Source: Pseudoalteromonas marina
GTDB lineage: Bacteria; Pseudomonadota; Gammaproteobacteria; Enterobacterales; Alteromonadaceae
Length of the DNA stretch: 64,000 bases
Assembly: GCF_000238335.3 (NCBI RefSeq)
Contig: NZ_AHCB03000012.1
Location: forward strand, 310,001-374,000
Reading direction: 5' to 3'
The position numbers were made by a program, and so were the translations under genes. The notes below the pieces were generated by a model. The model had not been told where the DNA came from, made no database searches, and saw nothing but the letters and a program-made list of their open reading frames with translations. Positions 8,615-17,068 of the stretch are shown piece by piece; position 1 is the first letter of the stretch; the number at the start of each line of letters is the position of its first letter.

Positions 8615-10081
8615 ATGATTATCTTTTTTATTTGCCTCACTATATTAATTTTGGGATATAAGTTTTATAGCCCATTTGTAGAAAAACAAGCAGGCATGGA
8701 TTCAACGGTTGATACACCACAAAAACGCTTTAGTGAAGGTGTTGATTACGTGGCTATTCACCCTGTTCGTGCTTTTTTAATTCAATTTTTAAATATTGCG
8801 GGTGTGGGTCCAATTTTTGGCCCTATACTGGGCGCTTTATATGGTCCGGTTGCGCTTGTATGGATTGTGTTAGGAAATGTATTAGGTGGCGCTGTACACG
8901 ACTTTTTCTCAGGTGTAATGAGTATAAAAGAAGACGGTAAAAGCTTACCTGAAATAGCTGGTCACTATTACAATGTTGTATTTAAAGGCTTTATGCTTAT
9001 TTTCACCGCAATGCTGTTATTTTTTGTTGGTGTAGTATTCATAATGAGCCCAGCGGGTTTACTTAGTAACTTAAATTTATTTGAAGGTACATTTTTAGCC
9101 AATAACACTTTTTGGGTATTGGCTATTTTGGCTTATTACTTTTTAGCGACGCTGTTACCAATTGATAAGATCATTACACGTTTTTACCCTATTTTTGGTT
9201 TGTTAATGATTGTTATGACAGTCGCTGTTGCCGTGTCGTTACTAATTAACGCGCCACATTTACCGGTTGCTGGCGACTTTTTGGCGTATTTTGAAGCCGA
9301 TCACGCGCATGACTTTTTAGCACCAAACCCGGACGGGTTACCAACTTGGCCCCTATTATTCATAACCATTACCTGTGGTGCTATTAGTGGTTTTCATTCA
9401 ACGCAAGCACCTATTATTGCTCGTTGCTTAACAAACGAAAAATATGTACGCCCGGTGTACTACGGTGCCATGATGTGTGAAGGCATTGTTGGTTGTGTTT
9501 GGGCATTGGCTGGTATTGCGGCTTTCCCTGAAGGTTATGCTGGTTTAAAAGCAATGCTTGATCAAGGTGGTCCAGGCTTAGTTGTAAACCATATTGCAAA
9601 TAGTTACTTAGGTGTATTTGGCGGTATTATGGCAATTATTGCGGTTGCTGTTTTCCCTATTACCTCAGGCGACACCGCATTTCGTTCACTGCGCTTAACG
9701 GTAGTTGATGCCTTTAATATTCCGCAAAGTATACGTAATCGCCTGTTGTTGGCTTTACCTATTCTAACTATTGCTTACTTTATGACCAAATTGGATTTTT
9801 CATTAATTTGGCGTTACTTTGCGTTTTCAAATATGTTGCTTTCTACCAGTGTACTATGGCTTGCTACTAAGTATTTGTTTGACCGTGGCACCTTTCATTG
9901 GATTGCGAGTATACCTGCGGTTATTGCAACGGCTGTGACCTTGTCGTATATCACAACAGCTGCAATTGGTTTTAACTTATCGAGCGATTTAGGTAAACCT
10001 ATCGGTGCAGGGGTCGCGGTGATTGGTCTGATCATACTTGCCATTGTGCATGCTAAGCATAAAGCGAGCCCTGCAGTTTAA
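8615..10081 (+). CDS. short CstA-family (carbon starvation) transporter
   Basis: The start chosen is the ATG at 8615, giving a product of 488 residues beginning MIIFFICLTILILGYKFYSP. The upstream in-frame ATG at 8558 would add a hydrophilic 19-residue extension atypical of the family. The protein is almost entirely hydrophobic, with about 13 membrane segments. The CstA core follows the first helix (DYVAIHPVRAFLIQFLNIAG, then GPIFGPILGALYGP). Longer family members import peptides or pyruvate; the short form is common in marine gammaproteobacteria. It has its own upstream region and is cut off from the mannitol genes by a terminator, so a shared function is not implied. Confidence 0.8.
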   Translation: MIIFFICLTILILGYKFYSPFVEKQAGMDSTVDTPQKRFSEGVDYVAIHPVRAFLIQFLNIAGVGPIFGPILGALYGPVALVWIVLGNVLGGAVHDFFSGVMSIKEDGKSLPEIAGHYYNVVFKGFMLIFTAMLLFFVGVVFIMSPAGLLSNLNLFEGTFLANNTFWVLAILAYYFLATLLPIDKIITRFYPIFGLLMIVMTVAVAVSLLINAPHLPVAGDFLAYFEADHAHDFLAPNPDGLPTWPLLFITITCGAISGFHSTQAPIIARCLTNEKYVRPVYYGAMMCEGIVGCVWALAGIAAFPEGYAGLKAMLDQGGPGLVVNHIANSYLGVFGGIMAIIAVAVFPITSGDTAFRSLRLTVVDAFNIPQSIRNRLLLALPILTIAYFMTKLDFSLIWRYFAFSNMLLSTSVLWLATKYLFDRGTFHWIASIPAVIATAVTLSYITTAAIGFNLSSDLGKPIGAGVAVIGLIILAIVHAKHKASPAV

Positions 10082-10100
10082 ATAATTTCCGTGTAAAACT

Positions 10101-10130
10101 AAAAAGCGAGCTAATTAAGCTCGCTTTTTT
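10101..10130. terminator. bidirectional intrinsic terminator
   Basis: AAAAGCGAGCT pairs with AGCTCGCTTTT around a short AATTA loop, with A and T runs on both sides. It lies between the convergent CstA-family and TetR genes and can serve both. Confidence 0.85.
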
Positions 10131-10148
10131 ATTCGTCAAATCGTCTGG

Positions 10149-10676
10149 TTAAATACTGTCTCGCGTTGCTAAATCAAAGTAGCTGTGATCGTCGAGTGTT
10201 TTACTGATCATCATCGCACCCTCAAGCATACTTACCGTTTGAATAGCTGCTTTTTGTGGGTTTATTTCACCGTTGACCGAATGCGCTGCGCTTAGCCAGG
10301 TTAAATTTTGAGTGAAAAAGCGCTTTACTTCTTCACGTACTTTTTCAGGTAAGCTGTCACTCTCGGCGCCAAGTAAACCGCATAAGCACATTTTTTTATC
10401 GGTCACCAATGCGCCTCTAAATAGCGACGTATAAAAGTCGATAGGGTTTTTACCTTGCGCTTTTAACTCAGCGGGCTCCCCTAATGAAAGCAAAAACGCA
10501 TCAGTATATTGATGTGCAAGCTCTGCACCTAAGTCGGCTTTAGTAGGGAAGTGATAATGTACACTGGCGCTTTTTATACCTACTTCGTTAGCAAGTTCTC
10601 TAAAGCTAAAATTGCTGTATCCGCCTAGGCGTACTCTATTCTCTGCCGCTTTGAGTAGGGCCTCTTTTTTGCTCAT
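10149..10676 (-). CDS. TetR/AcrR-family repressor
   Basis: A 175-residue regulator. The N-terminal TetR helix-turn-helix spans about residues 5-55 (FSFRELANEVGIKSASVHYHF). The ligand domain contains MCLCGLLGAE near residue 78, with two Cys flanking a Leu. A Cys at this place is a feature of redox- or electrophile-responsive relatives such as NemR. It is transcribed divergently from a glutathione transferase and a cupin gene. Similar operator-like sequences lie just upstream of both start codons, so autorepression plus control of the GST-cupin pair is likely. Confidence 0.85.
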   Translation of the reverse strand: MSKKEALLKAAENRVRLGGYSNFSFRELANEVGIKSASVHYHFPTKADLGAELAHQYTDAFLLSLGEPAELKAQGKNPIDFYTSLFRGALVTDKKMCLCGLLGAESDSLPEKVREEVKRFFTQNLTWLSAAHSVNGEINPQKAAIQTVSMLEGAMMISKTLDDHSYFDLATRDSI

Positions 10677-10706
10677 ACATCTTCATCCTATTGTTGACCA
10701 TAAAAT

Positions 10707-10726
10707 TATCGACCAGTAGGTAGTTA
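10707..10726. promoter_or_regulatory. putative TetR operator, regulator side
   Basis: A 20-bp stretch, TATCGACCAGTAGGTAGTTA, about 30 bp upstream of the TetR start codon. It agrees at 15 of 20 positions with the palindrome at 10840-10859 before the GST gene. Shared sequence next to both divergent genes is the usual mark of a local repressor site. Confidence 0.55.
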
Positions 10727-10839
10727 TTTTCAAGCCTTAATATTTTTATAAATAAAATATTAAGTTTCATTCGGTTAGCAAATACTCTGCTTATGTAGTT
10801 ATTTTAAAGTTTGACTTAGTTTGGTATAAAGAATATAAA

Positions 10840-10859
10840 TACCTATCAGTAGATAGGTA
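10840..10859. promoter_or_regulatory. putative TetR operator, GST side
   Basis: An inverted repeat with 8-bp perfect arms (TACCTATC / GATAGGTA) and a 4-bp spacer, ending 21 bp before the GST start codon. Position and symmetry suit a TetR-family dimer blocking transcription of the GST gene. Confidence 0.65.
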
Positions 10860-10880
10860 AATTAAAAAAGGTCACACTCA

Positions 10881-11504
10881 ATGAAAATTTATGATGTAGA
10901 AAACTTTCCAAACCCGCTTCGCATTCGTATTGCGCTAGCAGAAAAAAATGCGACAACTGAAGTTGAATTTATTGCGGTTGACTTGCTTAATGGTGAACAC
11001 CGGACAGAGGCTTTTATAGCTAAAAACCCATTAGCTGGTGTGCCAGTATTAGAGCTTGATGACGGAACATTTATATCAGAATGCACAGCAATTACTGAAT
11101 ATATTGATGCTGCTTTTACAGGACCATCATTGATGGGTATTTCGGCAAAAGAGCGGGCAGTAATAAATATGATGCAAAAACGTGCTGAGTCTATGGTACT
11201 TGATGCTGTTGCAACGTATTTTCATCATGCTACTGATGGATTAGGCCCAGAGCTTGAAACATATCAAAATATTGCATGGGGCGAAAAGCAAGGTGAAAAG
11301 GCGCGTACTAACTTAAATTATTTTAACGATATACTTGCTAAATCAAGGTTTGTTGCGGGCGATAATTTTAGTATTGCCGATATAACTCTTTATGCTGGAT
11401 TAGTGTTTGCTGGGTTTGCCAACATTGCGCTACCGAGTCATTTAACTCATTTGCTAGCGTGGCAAAAAGCAGTTGCAGCTCGACCAAGCGTAGCGGGCTT
11501 ATAA
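10881..11504 (+). CDS. glutathione S-transferase family protein
   Basis: A 207-residue cytosolic GST. The thioredoxin-fold domain covers residues 1-80, with NPLAGVPVLELDDGTFISE carrying the cis-Pro (VPV) and the glutathione-contacting Glu-Ser region, here SECTAI. The all-helical domain follows, ending in FSIADITLYAG, the conserved N-capping box region. The likely job is conjugating glutathione to electrophiles. Divergence from a TetR regulator with a Cys-containing sensor region supports an inducible detoxification role. A cupin gene follows 77 bp downstream with a strong hairpin between them. Confidence 0.87.
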   Translation: MKIYDVENFPNPLRIRIALAEKNATTEVEFIAVDLLNGEHRTEAFIAKNPLAGVPVLELDDGTFISECTAITEYIDAAFTGPSLMGISAKERAVINMMQKRAESMVLDAVATYFHHATDGLGPELETYQNIAWGEKQGEKARTNLNYFNDILAKSRFVAGDNFSIADITLYAGLVFAGFANIALPSHLTHLLAWQKAVAARPSVAGL

Positions 11505-11523
11505 GTAAAAGTGGGTTCAATAG

Positions 11524-11557
11524 GCCAATTAAACTCGGTATATTGAGTTTAATTGGC
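11524..11557. repeat. 13-bp perfect hairpin between GST and cupin genes
   Basis: GCCAATTAAACTC pairs perfectly with GAGTTTAATTGGC around an 8-nt loop. No T run follows on the plus strand, so it is a poor terminator. It could be an operator, an mRNA processing site or an attenuator between the two genes. Confidence 0.6.
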
Positions 11558-11581
11558 AAAACAAAAATTTAAGGGGCAAGC

Positions 11582-12274
11582 ATGAAAATAGCAGCCGATT
11601 TTAGTCAGCGTATAGTGGTGAACAGTAATACATTACCGTGGGTAAAATCGCCTATGGCAGGCGTTGATAGGCGACCTCTTGATCGCATCGGCGATGAGGT
11701 TGCGCGTGCAACGAGTATTGTTCGTTATGCACCAGGTAGTGAGTTTTCGCCACATGTTCATACCGGCGGGGAAGAGTTTGTTGTGTTAGAAGGTGTTTTT
11801 CAGGATGAACATGGCGATTTTCCTGCTGGCTCGTACATCAGAAACCCGCCGCAATCACAACATAAGCCGGGTTCAAAAGAGGGATGTATTATTTTTGTTA
11901 AGCTTTGGCAGTTTCAGCCACAGGATAGAACACACGTTCGGTTGCAAACTCACTTTATGGGCAGCGTTGAACACTCAACACAACAAGGGGTTGCGGTAAC
12001 ACCTTTATACAAAGATGAGTTTGAGGAAGTTAGCTTAATCCATTTAGCGCCTAATGCGCAGTTTGTTTTAGATGCTGAGTGCGGAGCTGAGTTGTTAGTA
12101 ATTGAAGGCACCGTAACAGAAGGGCAAGATTTGCTTGAAAAAAGTAGCTGGTTGCGTACGCCTGTAAATTCTAATGTTTTAGCAAAAGCAGGCAAGCTGG
12201 GTGCTAAGTTATGGGTTAAAGAAGGGCATTTAAACGATGTAGATAACCAAATTGCGAGAGTGCAGCAAGCTTAA
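11582..12274 (+). CDS. ChrR-type cupin protein with two cupin folds
   Basis: A 230-residue protein. The first cupin (residues 25-115) has the metal-binding set in SPHVHTGGEEFVVLEG: two His, a Glu, and a later His in PPQSQHKPG. The second cupin (residues 135-220) keeps the fold pattern (AELLVIEGTV) but lacks the metal His residues. ChrR, the zinc anti-sigma factor for singlet-oxygen stress, has a cupin of this kind, but the N-terminal anti-sigma domain is absent here and no sigma factor is adjacent. An oxidative or electrophile-stress enzyme acting with the GST is more likely. AAGGGGC precedes the ATG. Confidence 0.78.
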   Translation: MKIAADFSQRIVVNSNTLPWVKSPMAGVDRRPLDRIGDEVARATSIVRYAPGSEFSPHVHTGGEEFVVLEGVFQDEHGDFPAGSYIRNPPQSQHKPGSKEGCIIFVKLWQFQPQDRTHVRLQTHFMGSVEHSTQQGVAVTPLYKDEFEEVSLIHLAPNAQFVLDAECGAELLVIEGTVTEGQDLLEKSSWLRTPVNSNVLAKAGKLGAKLWVKEGHLNDVDNQIARVQQA

Positions 12275-12378
12275 CTAACTTAAGCTCTGCTTAAATACGG
12301 TTTTTGTTGATTTGCTTCATCATTGATTAATATAAAGTGCTTTATGCTCAAAACTTACTATAAGAATGAGCAAATTTA

Positions 12379-12759
12379 ATGGCAAATTTAACTCCTAGTT
12401 TAACACTTGATATAGAAGGCGCTGGACGCGAAATTTTTATAACCTTAAAAGCAGTGGGTAATTTAAAGCACGCTGATTACAATGCAATTACCCCTAAAAT
12501 TGAAGCCGCGCTTTTAAAGGTAAACAACCCGATTATTAATTTATTTATAGACGGCATTGAGTTAAAGGGCGTGGGTTTTAAATCGATATTTGACGATTTG
12601 AATTTAGGGATAAAGCATAATAAAGCGCTAAGTAAAGTAGCTATTTACGGTAATAAAACATGGCAAGCAACCGCTGCAAACATTGGGAATCGTATTATTT
12701 GTGGTGAAATGGCTTACTTTGAAAATGCCACTGCGGCAATTGATTGGCTTGAACACTAG
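12379..12759 (+). CDS. SpoIIAA-like (STAS-fold) protein
   Basis: A 126-residue soluble protein with the SpoIIAA-like/STAS pattern: an N-terminal strand pair, NLKHADYNAITPKIEAAL, INLFIDGIELKGV, and a C-terminal KVAIYGNKTWQ and YFENATAAIDWL. Proteins of this family are small single-domain members of unknown role in marine bacteria; some may bind membranes or lipids. It stands alone between the cupin gene and a small exported protein. The spacing to both neighbours exceeds 100 bp, so it probably has its own promoter. Confidence 0.75.
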   Translation: MANLTPSLTLDIEGAGREIFITLKAVGNLKHADYNAITPKIEAALLKVNNPIINLFIDGIELKGVGFKSIFDDLNLGIKHNKALSKVAIYGNKTWQATAANIGNRIICGEMAYFENATAAIDWLEH

Positions 12760-12929
12760 TTTTAAATGGGCCTATTATTTTGGGTTTAGGCTAGTGTTAT
12801 TAGACTAAAGTCTATAGGTTAGATTTCTTCACTTATTAGTTTTGTTTTTATCGTTTGTCGGTTTTATAGGGATCCTCTAAAGTTCAGTTGTCGGCAACAA
12901 GCACGACTTAACTTAACAGGATTATGACC

Positions 12930-13334
12930 ATGAAAACACTTATCAAAACTATCGCTCTTGGCTCACTATTAACATGTTCAGCTGCTGCAATGGCTGATCA
13001 AAGTGATTACAAATTAATGGTTATTGAAGCGCAAACCGCGCCGCAGCCACTTGAGCAATCTTTTAATAGCTGTGCACTTAATGTTAAGTCAAAAAACTAT
13101 GCTGAAGCAGAACAAATTTGTACTAAAGCAATTGCACTATTACAAGATGCCGATGCCCCTAAATTTAAAGTTCGTCAGCTTACATCATTTGCATTAAGCA
13201 ATCGTGGTGTAGCGCGCCTAAAAGCTAAAAACGAAACGGCCGGCCTTGCTGACCTATACGAAGCAAAACAACTATCTAACAACGATATGGTATCGCATAA
13301 CTTAACGCGCGCTAAAGAAGAGCTTGCTTTATAG
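12930..13334 (+). CDS. small exported TPR-like protein
   Basis: The ATG at 12930 gives MKTLIKTIALGSLLTCSAAAMA, a clear Sec signal peptide. An alternative start six bases upstream adds only two residues. AGG lies 9 nt before the chosen ATG. The mature part of about 110 residues is helical, with a tetratricopeptide-like segment (YAEAEQICTKAIALL, then ALSNRGVARLKAKNETAGLADLYEAK). Two Cys in the mature protein could form a disulfide. No catalytic motif is visible; a protein-binding role in the periplasm is the most that can be said. Confidence 0.7.
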   Translation: MKTLIKTIALGSLLTCSAAAMADQSDYKLMVIEAQTAPQPLEQSFNSCALNVKSKNYAEAEQICTKAIALLQDADAPKFKVRQLTSFALSNRGVARLKAKNETAGLADLYEAKQLSNNDMVSHNLTRAKEELAL

Positions 13335-13354
13335 CACTCAGATTAACAATAGTT

Positions 13355-13394
13355 AAAAAAGCCCCTGTAGGTATTTATCTACAGGGGCTTTTTT
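13355..13394. terminator. bidirectional intrinsic terminator
   Basis: AAAAAAGCCCCTGTAG pairs with CTACAGGGGCTTTTTT around a GTATTTAT loop. It lies between convergent genes (TPR-like protein and fructokinase) and can end transcripts from both sides. Confidence 0.92.
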
Positions 13395-13429
13395 AGATTA
13401 ATTTTTAAAATGTTGCAGGGTGTGTTAGC

Positions 13430-14377
13430 TCAAAGTACATCGTCTAAAACGGGCAATGCAGGAAAAGCACCCTTTGATAAACAGGCTTTTGAGCCACAAC
13501 GAAGGCCAAAACTTAATGCGTCTTTAATTACTTGTTTATTATTGAGTTTGTCGATTGGTAATAGCGTCTCGTTGTAATGATTTAAATGATATAACACACC
13601 TGCAATAAACGCGTCTCCGGCACTGGTTGTATCTATTGCATTAATAATCGGTGCAGCTTCACTAACGTTAAACTTTTTATGGTAAACAGTGGCAGGCTCG
13701 GGTCCATCGGTTAAGAAAATTAAACTAACACCTAACTCTAATAGCGATTGTAAATATTCATCACCTGATTGACTGGTGTGTTCTGCTAAAAAATTTAACT
13801 CATCACGTGACAGTTTTATAATGTCGCAATGGGCGTAGCAGGCACGCACATTAGGCTCAATATCACGAATATTATGCCAAAGGCTGTATCGTAAATTTAC
13901 GTCAAAGCTAACAAGTTTATTATGAATTTTTGCTTGTTTTAAAGCGCTCAATGTAGTGCTTGCAATAGCAATACTTGTTAGCGTATTTGAGCAAAAGTGT
14001 AGGGTACTTATTTCATCCCACTGAATTTGCTGTAAATGTTCAGGAGCAAGGAGTAGGTCGGCGGTGTTATGGCGGTAAAAATTAAAGCTGCGTTCGCCAG
14101 TTTCATCTAAGCTGACAATAACCATCGCTGTTTGCGCATTTTCTATAGTGAATAAATACTCGGTGCCGACATTATATTGCTTTAACGCGTCAGTAAGTTG
14201 TTTTGCAAAGTAATCATCACCCATACCACCACAAAAAGCTGCGTTTCCGCCCAACTTTGCATAACCGACTGCTACGTTTGCAGGTGCGCCGCCAGGAATA
14301 GGTAAATACGCTGTGTTGTGTGAGTCTTGTGGCAACATATCAATAAGCAGCTCGCCAAGGCTAAGTAATTTGGTCAT
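13430..14377 (-). CDS. scrK: fructokinase of the sucrose regulon (PfkB family)
   Basis: A 315-residue ribokinase-family kinase. The substrate motif GGAPANVAVGYAKLGG lies near residue 29. The C-terminal catalytic motif is DTTSAGDAF near residue 253, with Ser in place of the usual first Gly of GAGD. It phosphorylates the fructose released by sucrose phosphorylase. It lies downstream of the TonB-dependent receptor on the same strand, 127 bp away, with two hairpins in between. It differs clearly from the kinase at 7396-8313. Sucrose assignment rests on context. Confidence 0.85.
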   Translation of the reverse strand: MTKLLSLGELLIDMLPQDSHNTAYLPIPGGAPANVAVGYAKLGGNAAFCGGMGDDYFAKQLTDALKQYNVGTEYLFTIENAQTAMVIVSLDETGERSFNFYRHNTADLLLAPEHLQQIQWDEISTLHFCSNTLTSIAIASTTLSALKQAKIHNKLVSFDVNLRYSLWHNIRDIEPNVRACYAHCDIIKLSRDELNFLAEHTSQSGDEYLQSLLELGVSLIFLTDGPEPATVYHKKFNVSEAAPIINAIDTTSAGDAFIAGVLYHLNHYNETLLPIDKLNNKQVIKDALSFGLRCGSKACLSKGAFPALPVLDDVL

Positions 14378-14393
14378 GTTATAAATCCTAAAA

Positions 14394-14412
14394 AACCTAG
14401 CAATGCTAGGTT
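14394..14412. repeat. AACCTAGC / GCTAGGTT inverted repeat upstream of fructokinase
   Basis: An 8-bp perfect inverted repeat around AAT, about 17 bp before the fructokinase start. It could be a hairpin hiding the ribosome-binding region or an operator. It does not match the TTAATCGATTAA core of the sucrose palindromes. Confidence 0.45.
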
Positions 14413-14455
14413 AAATGTAAGGGAGAGTAATAAAGTGTGAGTTAAGCGAGGAATA

Positions 14456-14487
14456 AAGCGCTGAAATAAAACTGCATTTCAGCGCTT
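14456..14487 (-). terminator. hairpin after the TonB-dependent receptor gene
   Basis: AAGCGCTGAAAT pairs with ATTTCAGCGCTT, a 12-bp stem with an 8-nt loop, 17 bp after the receptor stop on the minus strand. Only a weak T-rich stretch follows, so it may be a leaky terminator that lowers fructokinase expression relative to the receptor. Confidence 0.5.
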
Positions 14488-14504
14488 AACACACTCAGAC
14501 TCGG

Positions 14505-16901
14505 TTAGTTAAATGCGTATTTAAGCGTTAGTGATGTTGTACGGCCATTAATTGTACGTGCGCGTATAATATCGTTTGCTGGTACAGAGCCTTCCTCTGC
14601 TTCTGTAATACCGACTGTGTCAAATAGGTTATTTACATTCAGTGCTAGGCTAAGGTTTTCAGATAGGTCGTAGCTTACAAAGCCATTTACCTGTGTGTAA
14701 CCATCGAATTTAAGGTCGTTATTATCTTGAGCGTAAGCGTCAGTTGTACCAATAAAGCTCAGACCTGCTGCCCCTTTCTCATAGCTGTAGCGAGCCATTA
14801 GTGAGTAAATTAAATCCGCTTGACGGCGTGGTGTGTTACCTACAACGTCAGGAGATAGCGCATCTTTAGCAATTTCAGCATCAGTCCACGTCAAGTTACC
14901 ACGAAAATCCCACGCATCCATGAAGTACGTTGATTCAATCTCAATACCTTTGGCTTCGTATTCACGGTCGAAGAACTTTTGTGATGTTGCTTCAAAGTTT
15001 TGTTCTTCAGTTTCTGCGTAGAACGCTGTTGCGAATACCGATAGCGAGTCAAAACGCTTTTTAACACCAAACTCAAATTGATTTACTTCATCAATTGCAT
15101 CTTCATCAGCTACTGAGCCATCTGTGCGTACTTTACCAAATAAAAGACGATCAGCGTTTGCACGTCCGCCTTTACTGATACGTGCAAATGTTGCAAGGCT
15201 AGGGTCTATTTGGTAGTTAGCACCAATTGAGTAAGAAGAGTAGCTCCAGTCGTAATTTACTGGGCTTGAGTTAGCATGATCAATACCGACAACATTCTGC
15301 TCGGGTACTGAAATAACACCATCACGGTTCATGTCAACAGTAGAGGTTACTGCTCCTGCGTAGTTACCGCGTGCTTCGCCGCTGTCGTAACGGGCACTTG
15401 CATCAATGCTTAAGTCACCAAGTTTAGTTGAGAACGCAACATAAGGTGCACGTGTGTCGTATTCAGTGTCGTAGTCGCGCTGACAACAGTTACCCCAAAA
15501 TGGCGTGCCGTATGCGTATAAACCATTTTCTGAAAACTCAGTGCCGTCGGCAGCCGTTACATTTAACAGTGCGGCATTGTCACCTTTGAGCTCCATAACA
15601 TAAGAGTTCCACAACCACGACATCGCTATGTTTTGCGTTGATGCGTAGTAACCAAACGTAAGGCTTGTGTCATCGTCAAACGATTTTGTTAGTTTAAAGT
15701 CGTTAACAATAGAGTCAAAGTCATTCATTGTTACGTCAAACGTATGGATACGCATAGCTAAATCGCCATTGAATGCGTCACCTGTGTTTGCATTGCTCAG
15801 TGTTGCTCCTGCTCCACCAATGCTTTCTGCCATTGCTGATGCATCACCTACTTCAGCAGGGAAAACAGAATTAAAGTTTCCGCTAACTGATGACTTACGG
15901 AAACGGTTTTCAATACGCCAGTCGTTGTCTAGGTCGAATACAGCTTCAAAGCCAATAGAATCAACATTTGGGTTCATGCCGTCTCGAATGTCACCATTGC
16001 TAATTTGGTTTTGACCGTTTAAGCGAACTGTTTTAGTGAACAGTGCTGAATGCGGTGTATCTGACTGAGAATCAAACCCTGGAACTGAATCACCATTTGA
16101 GTACATTGGCATTGGAAGGTAACCAACGCTTTTGTCGTCTAAGTGTTTGTAGTAAAGACGCACATAGCCGTTTTCGAAATCTTTAGTCAAATTAGCTTTT
16201 ATTTGACCACCTTTATTTGATGTGTAACCTGTTTCACGTGGGCCTTCACCTTGGCGTACAAAGCCACCTACATGAAAGCGAACGCTGTCAGTTAAATAAG
16301 TACCGTATTCAAAATCAGTACGTACACTGTCAAAATCTAGGCCAACAGTGGTTGCAACGCTGCCCGATTCGTTTTCGCCGTTTTTAGAGATAAAGTTGAT
16401 GATACCGCCCGGTGCATTACTTGCTGCTGTAGACGCTGAACCACCACGGATTGACTCAACCGTTTGTACCGTGTTGTCAAGGCGCATAAAAATATCAGCA
16501 TTACCAAAAGCGATGTCACCGTATTGCAGTACAGGTAAACCGTCTTCTTGTAACTGTAAAAATTTAGCGCCACCTGATGCAACCGGTAGACCACGAACTG
16601 CAATGTTTGCGTTACCTTCACCGCCAGTAGATTCTGAACGTATACCCGGAATGATTCTAAATGCTTCAGCGGTAGAGCGAGGTGTTGAAACTTGAACTTG
16701 TTCAAGCGATACACTGCTTACTGATACGCTTGAAGCCATAATTGTTGTACGGCGTGGAACACCGGTTACAACGATTGTTTCAAGTCCTTTGTTTTGTGAT
16801 GCTTCTGGCTGAGTTGTTTCTGCTTCTTGAGCATTAATGCCTTGGCTTACTGCAAGTGCTAATGCACTGATTAAATATAAAGGAGTGTTGTGTGTTGTCA
16901 T
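14505..16901 (-). CDS. TonB-dependent outer-membrane receptor, probable sucrose uptake
   Basis: A 798-residue TBDR. It has a signal peptide (ending near INAQ, residue 24) and a TonB-box-like stretch (ETIVVTGV) near residue 41. The plug domain covers about residues 60-175 (AFRIIPGIRSESTGG, then VESIRGGSASTAASNAPGG). A 22-strand barrel follows, ending LTLKYAFN with the terminal Phe-x typical of outer-membrane proteins. It is encoded between a fructokinase and an MFS permease in a locus with sucrose phosphorylase. A large perfect palindrome that shares its core with the phosphorylase promoter lies 36 bp upstream. Sucrose or a related saccharide is the inferred ligand. Confidence 0.87.
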   Translation of the reverse strand: MTTHNTPLYLISALALAVSQGINAQEAETTQPEASQNKGLETIVVTGVPRRTTIMASSVSVSSVSLEQVQVSTPRSTAEAFRIIPGIRSESTGGEGNANIAVRGLPVASGGAKFLQLQEDGLPVLQYGDIAFGNADIFMRLDNTVQTVESIRGGSASTAASNAPGGIINFISKNGENESGSVATTVGLDFDSVRTDFEYGTYLTDSVRFHVGGFVRQGEGPRETGYTSNKGGQIKANLTKDFENGYVRLYYKHLDDKSVGYLPMPMYSNGDSVPGFDSQSDTPHSALFTKTVRLNGQNQISNGDIRDGMNPNVDSIGFEAVFDLDNDWRIENRFRKSSVSGNFNSVFPAEVGDASAMAESIGGAGATLSNANTGDAFNGDLAMRIHTFDVTMNDFDSIVNDFKLTKSFDDDTSLTFGYYASTQNIAMSWLWNSYVMELKGDNAALLNVTAADGTEFSENGLYAYGTPFWGNCCQRDYDTEYDTRAPYVAFSTKLGDLSIDASARYDSGEARGNYAGAVTSTVDMNRDGVISVPEQNVVGIDHANSSPVNYDWSYSSYSIGANYQIDPSLATFARISKGGRANADRLLFGKVRTDGSVADEDAIDEVNQFEFGVKKRFDSLSVFATAFYAETEEQNFEATSQKFFDREYEAKGIEIESTYFMDAWDFRGNLTWTDAEIAKDALSPDVVGNTPRRQADLIYSLMARYSYEKGAAGLSFIGTTDAYAQDNNDLKFDGYTQVNGFVSYDLSENLSLALNVNNLFDTVGITEAEEGSVPANDIIRARTINGRTTSLTLKYAFN

Positions 16902-16936
16902 GTGAACGCCTCGTTATGTTGAACCTAAATGGTTAT

Positions 16937-16968
16937 TTATTTTTACTTAATCGATTAAGTAAAAATAA
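16937..16968. promoter_or_regulatory. 32-bp perfect palindrome, putative LacI-family operator
   Basis: The two 16-bp halves are perfect reverse complements, centred between 16952 and 16953. The core CTTAATCGATTAAG (16946-16959) recurs exactly at 18440-18453. It lies 36-67 bp upstream of the receptor start. The central CG dyad is typical of LacI-family operators, and a LacI-family gene is in the same locus. Confidence 0.75.
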
Positions 16969-17068
16969 CAAAATTTTTACAAGATGCAAATTATTTTATT
17001 ATTAATTTGCTCTTTTTTTACTCGCTCATTGATTTGTAGGGTAATTTTTTTGTTAAATAATTATCAAA

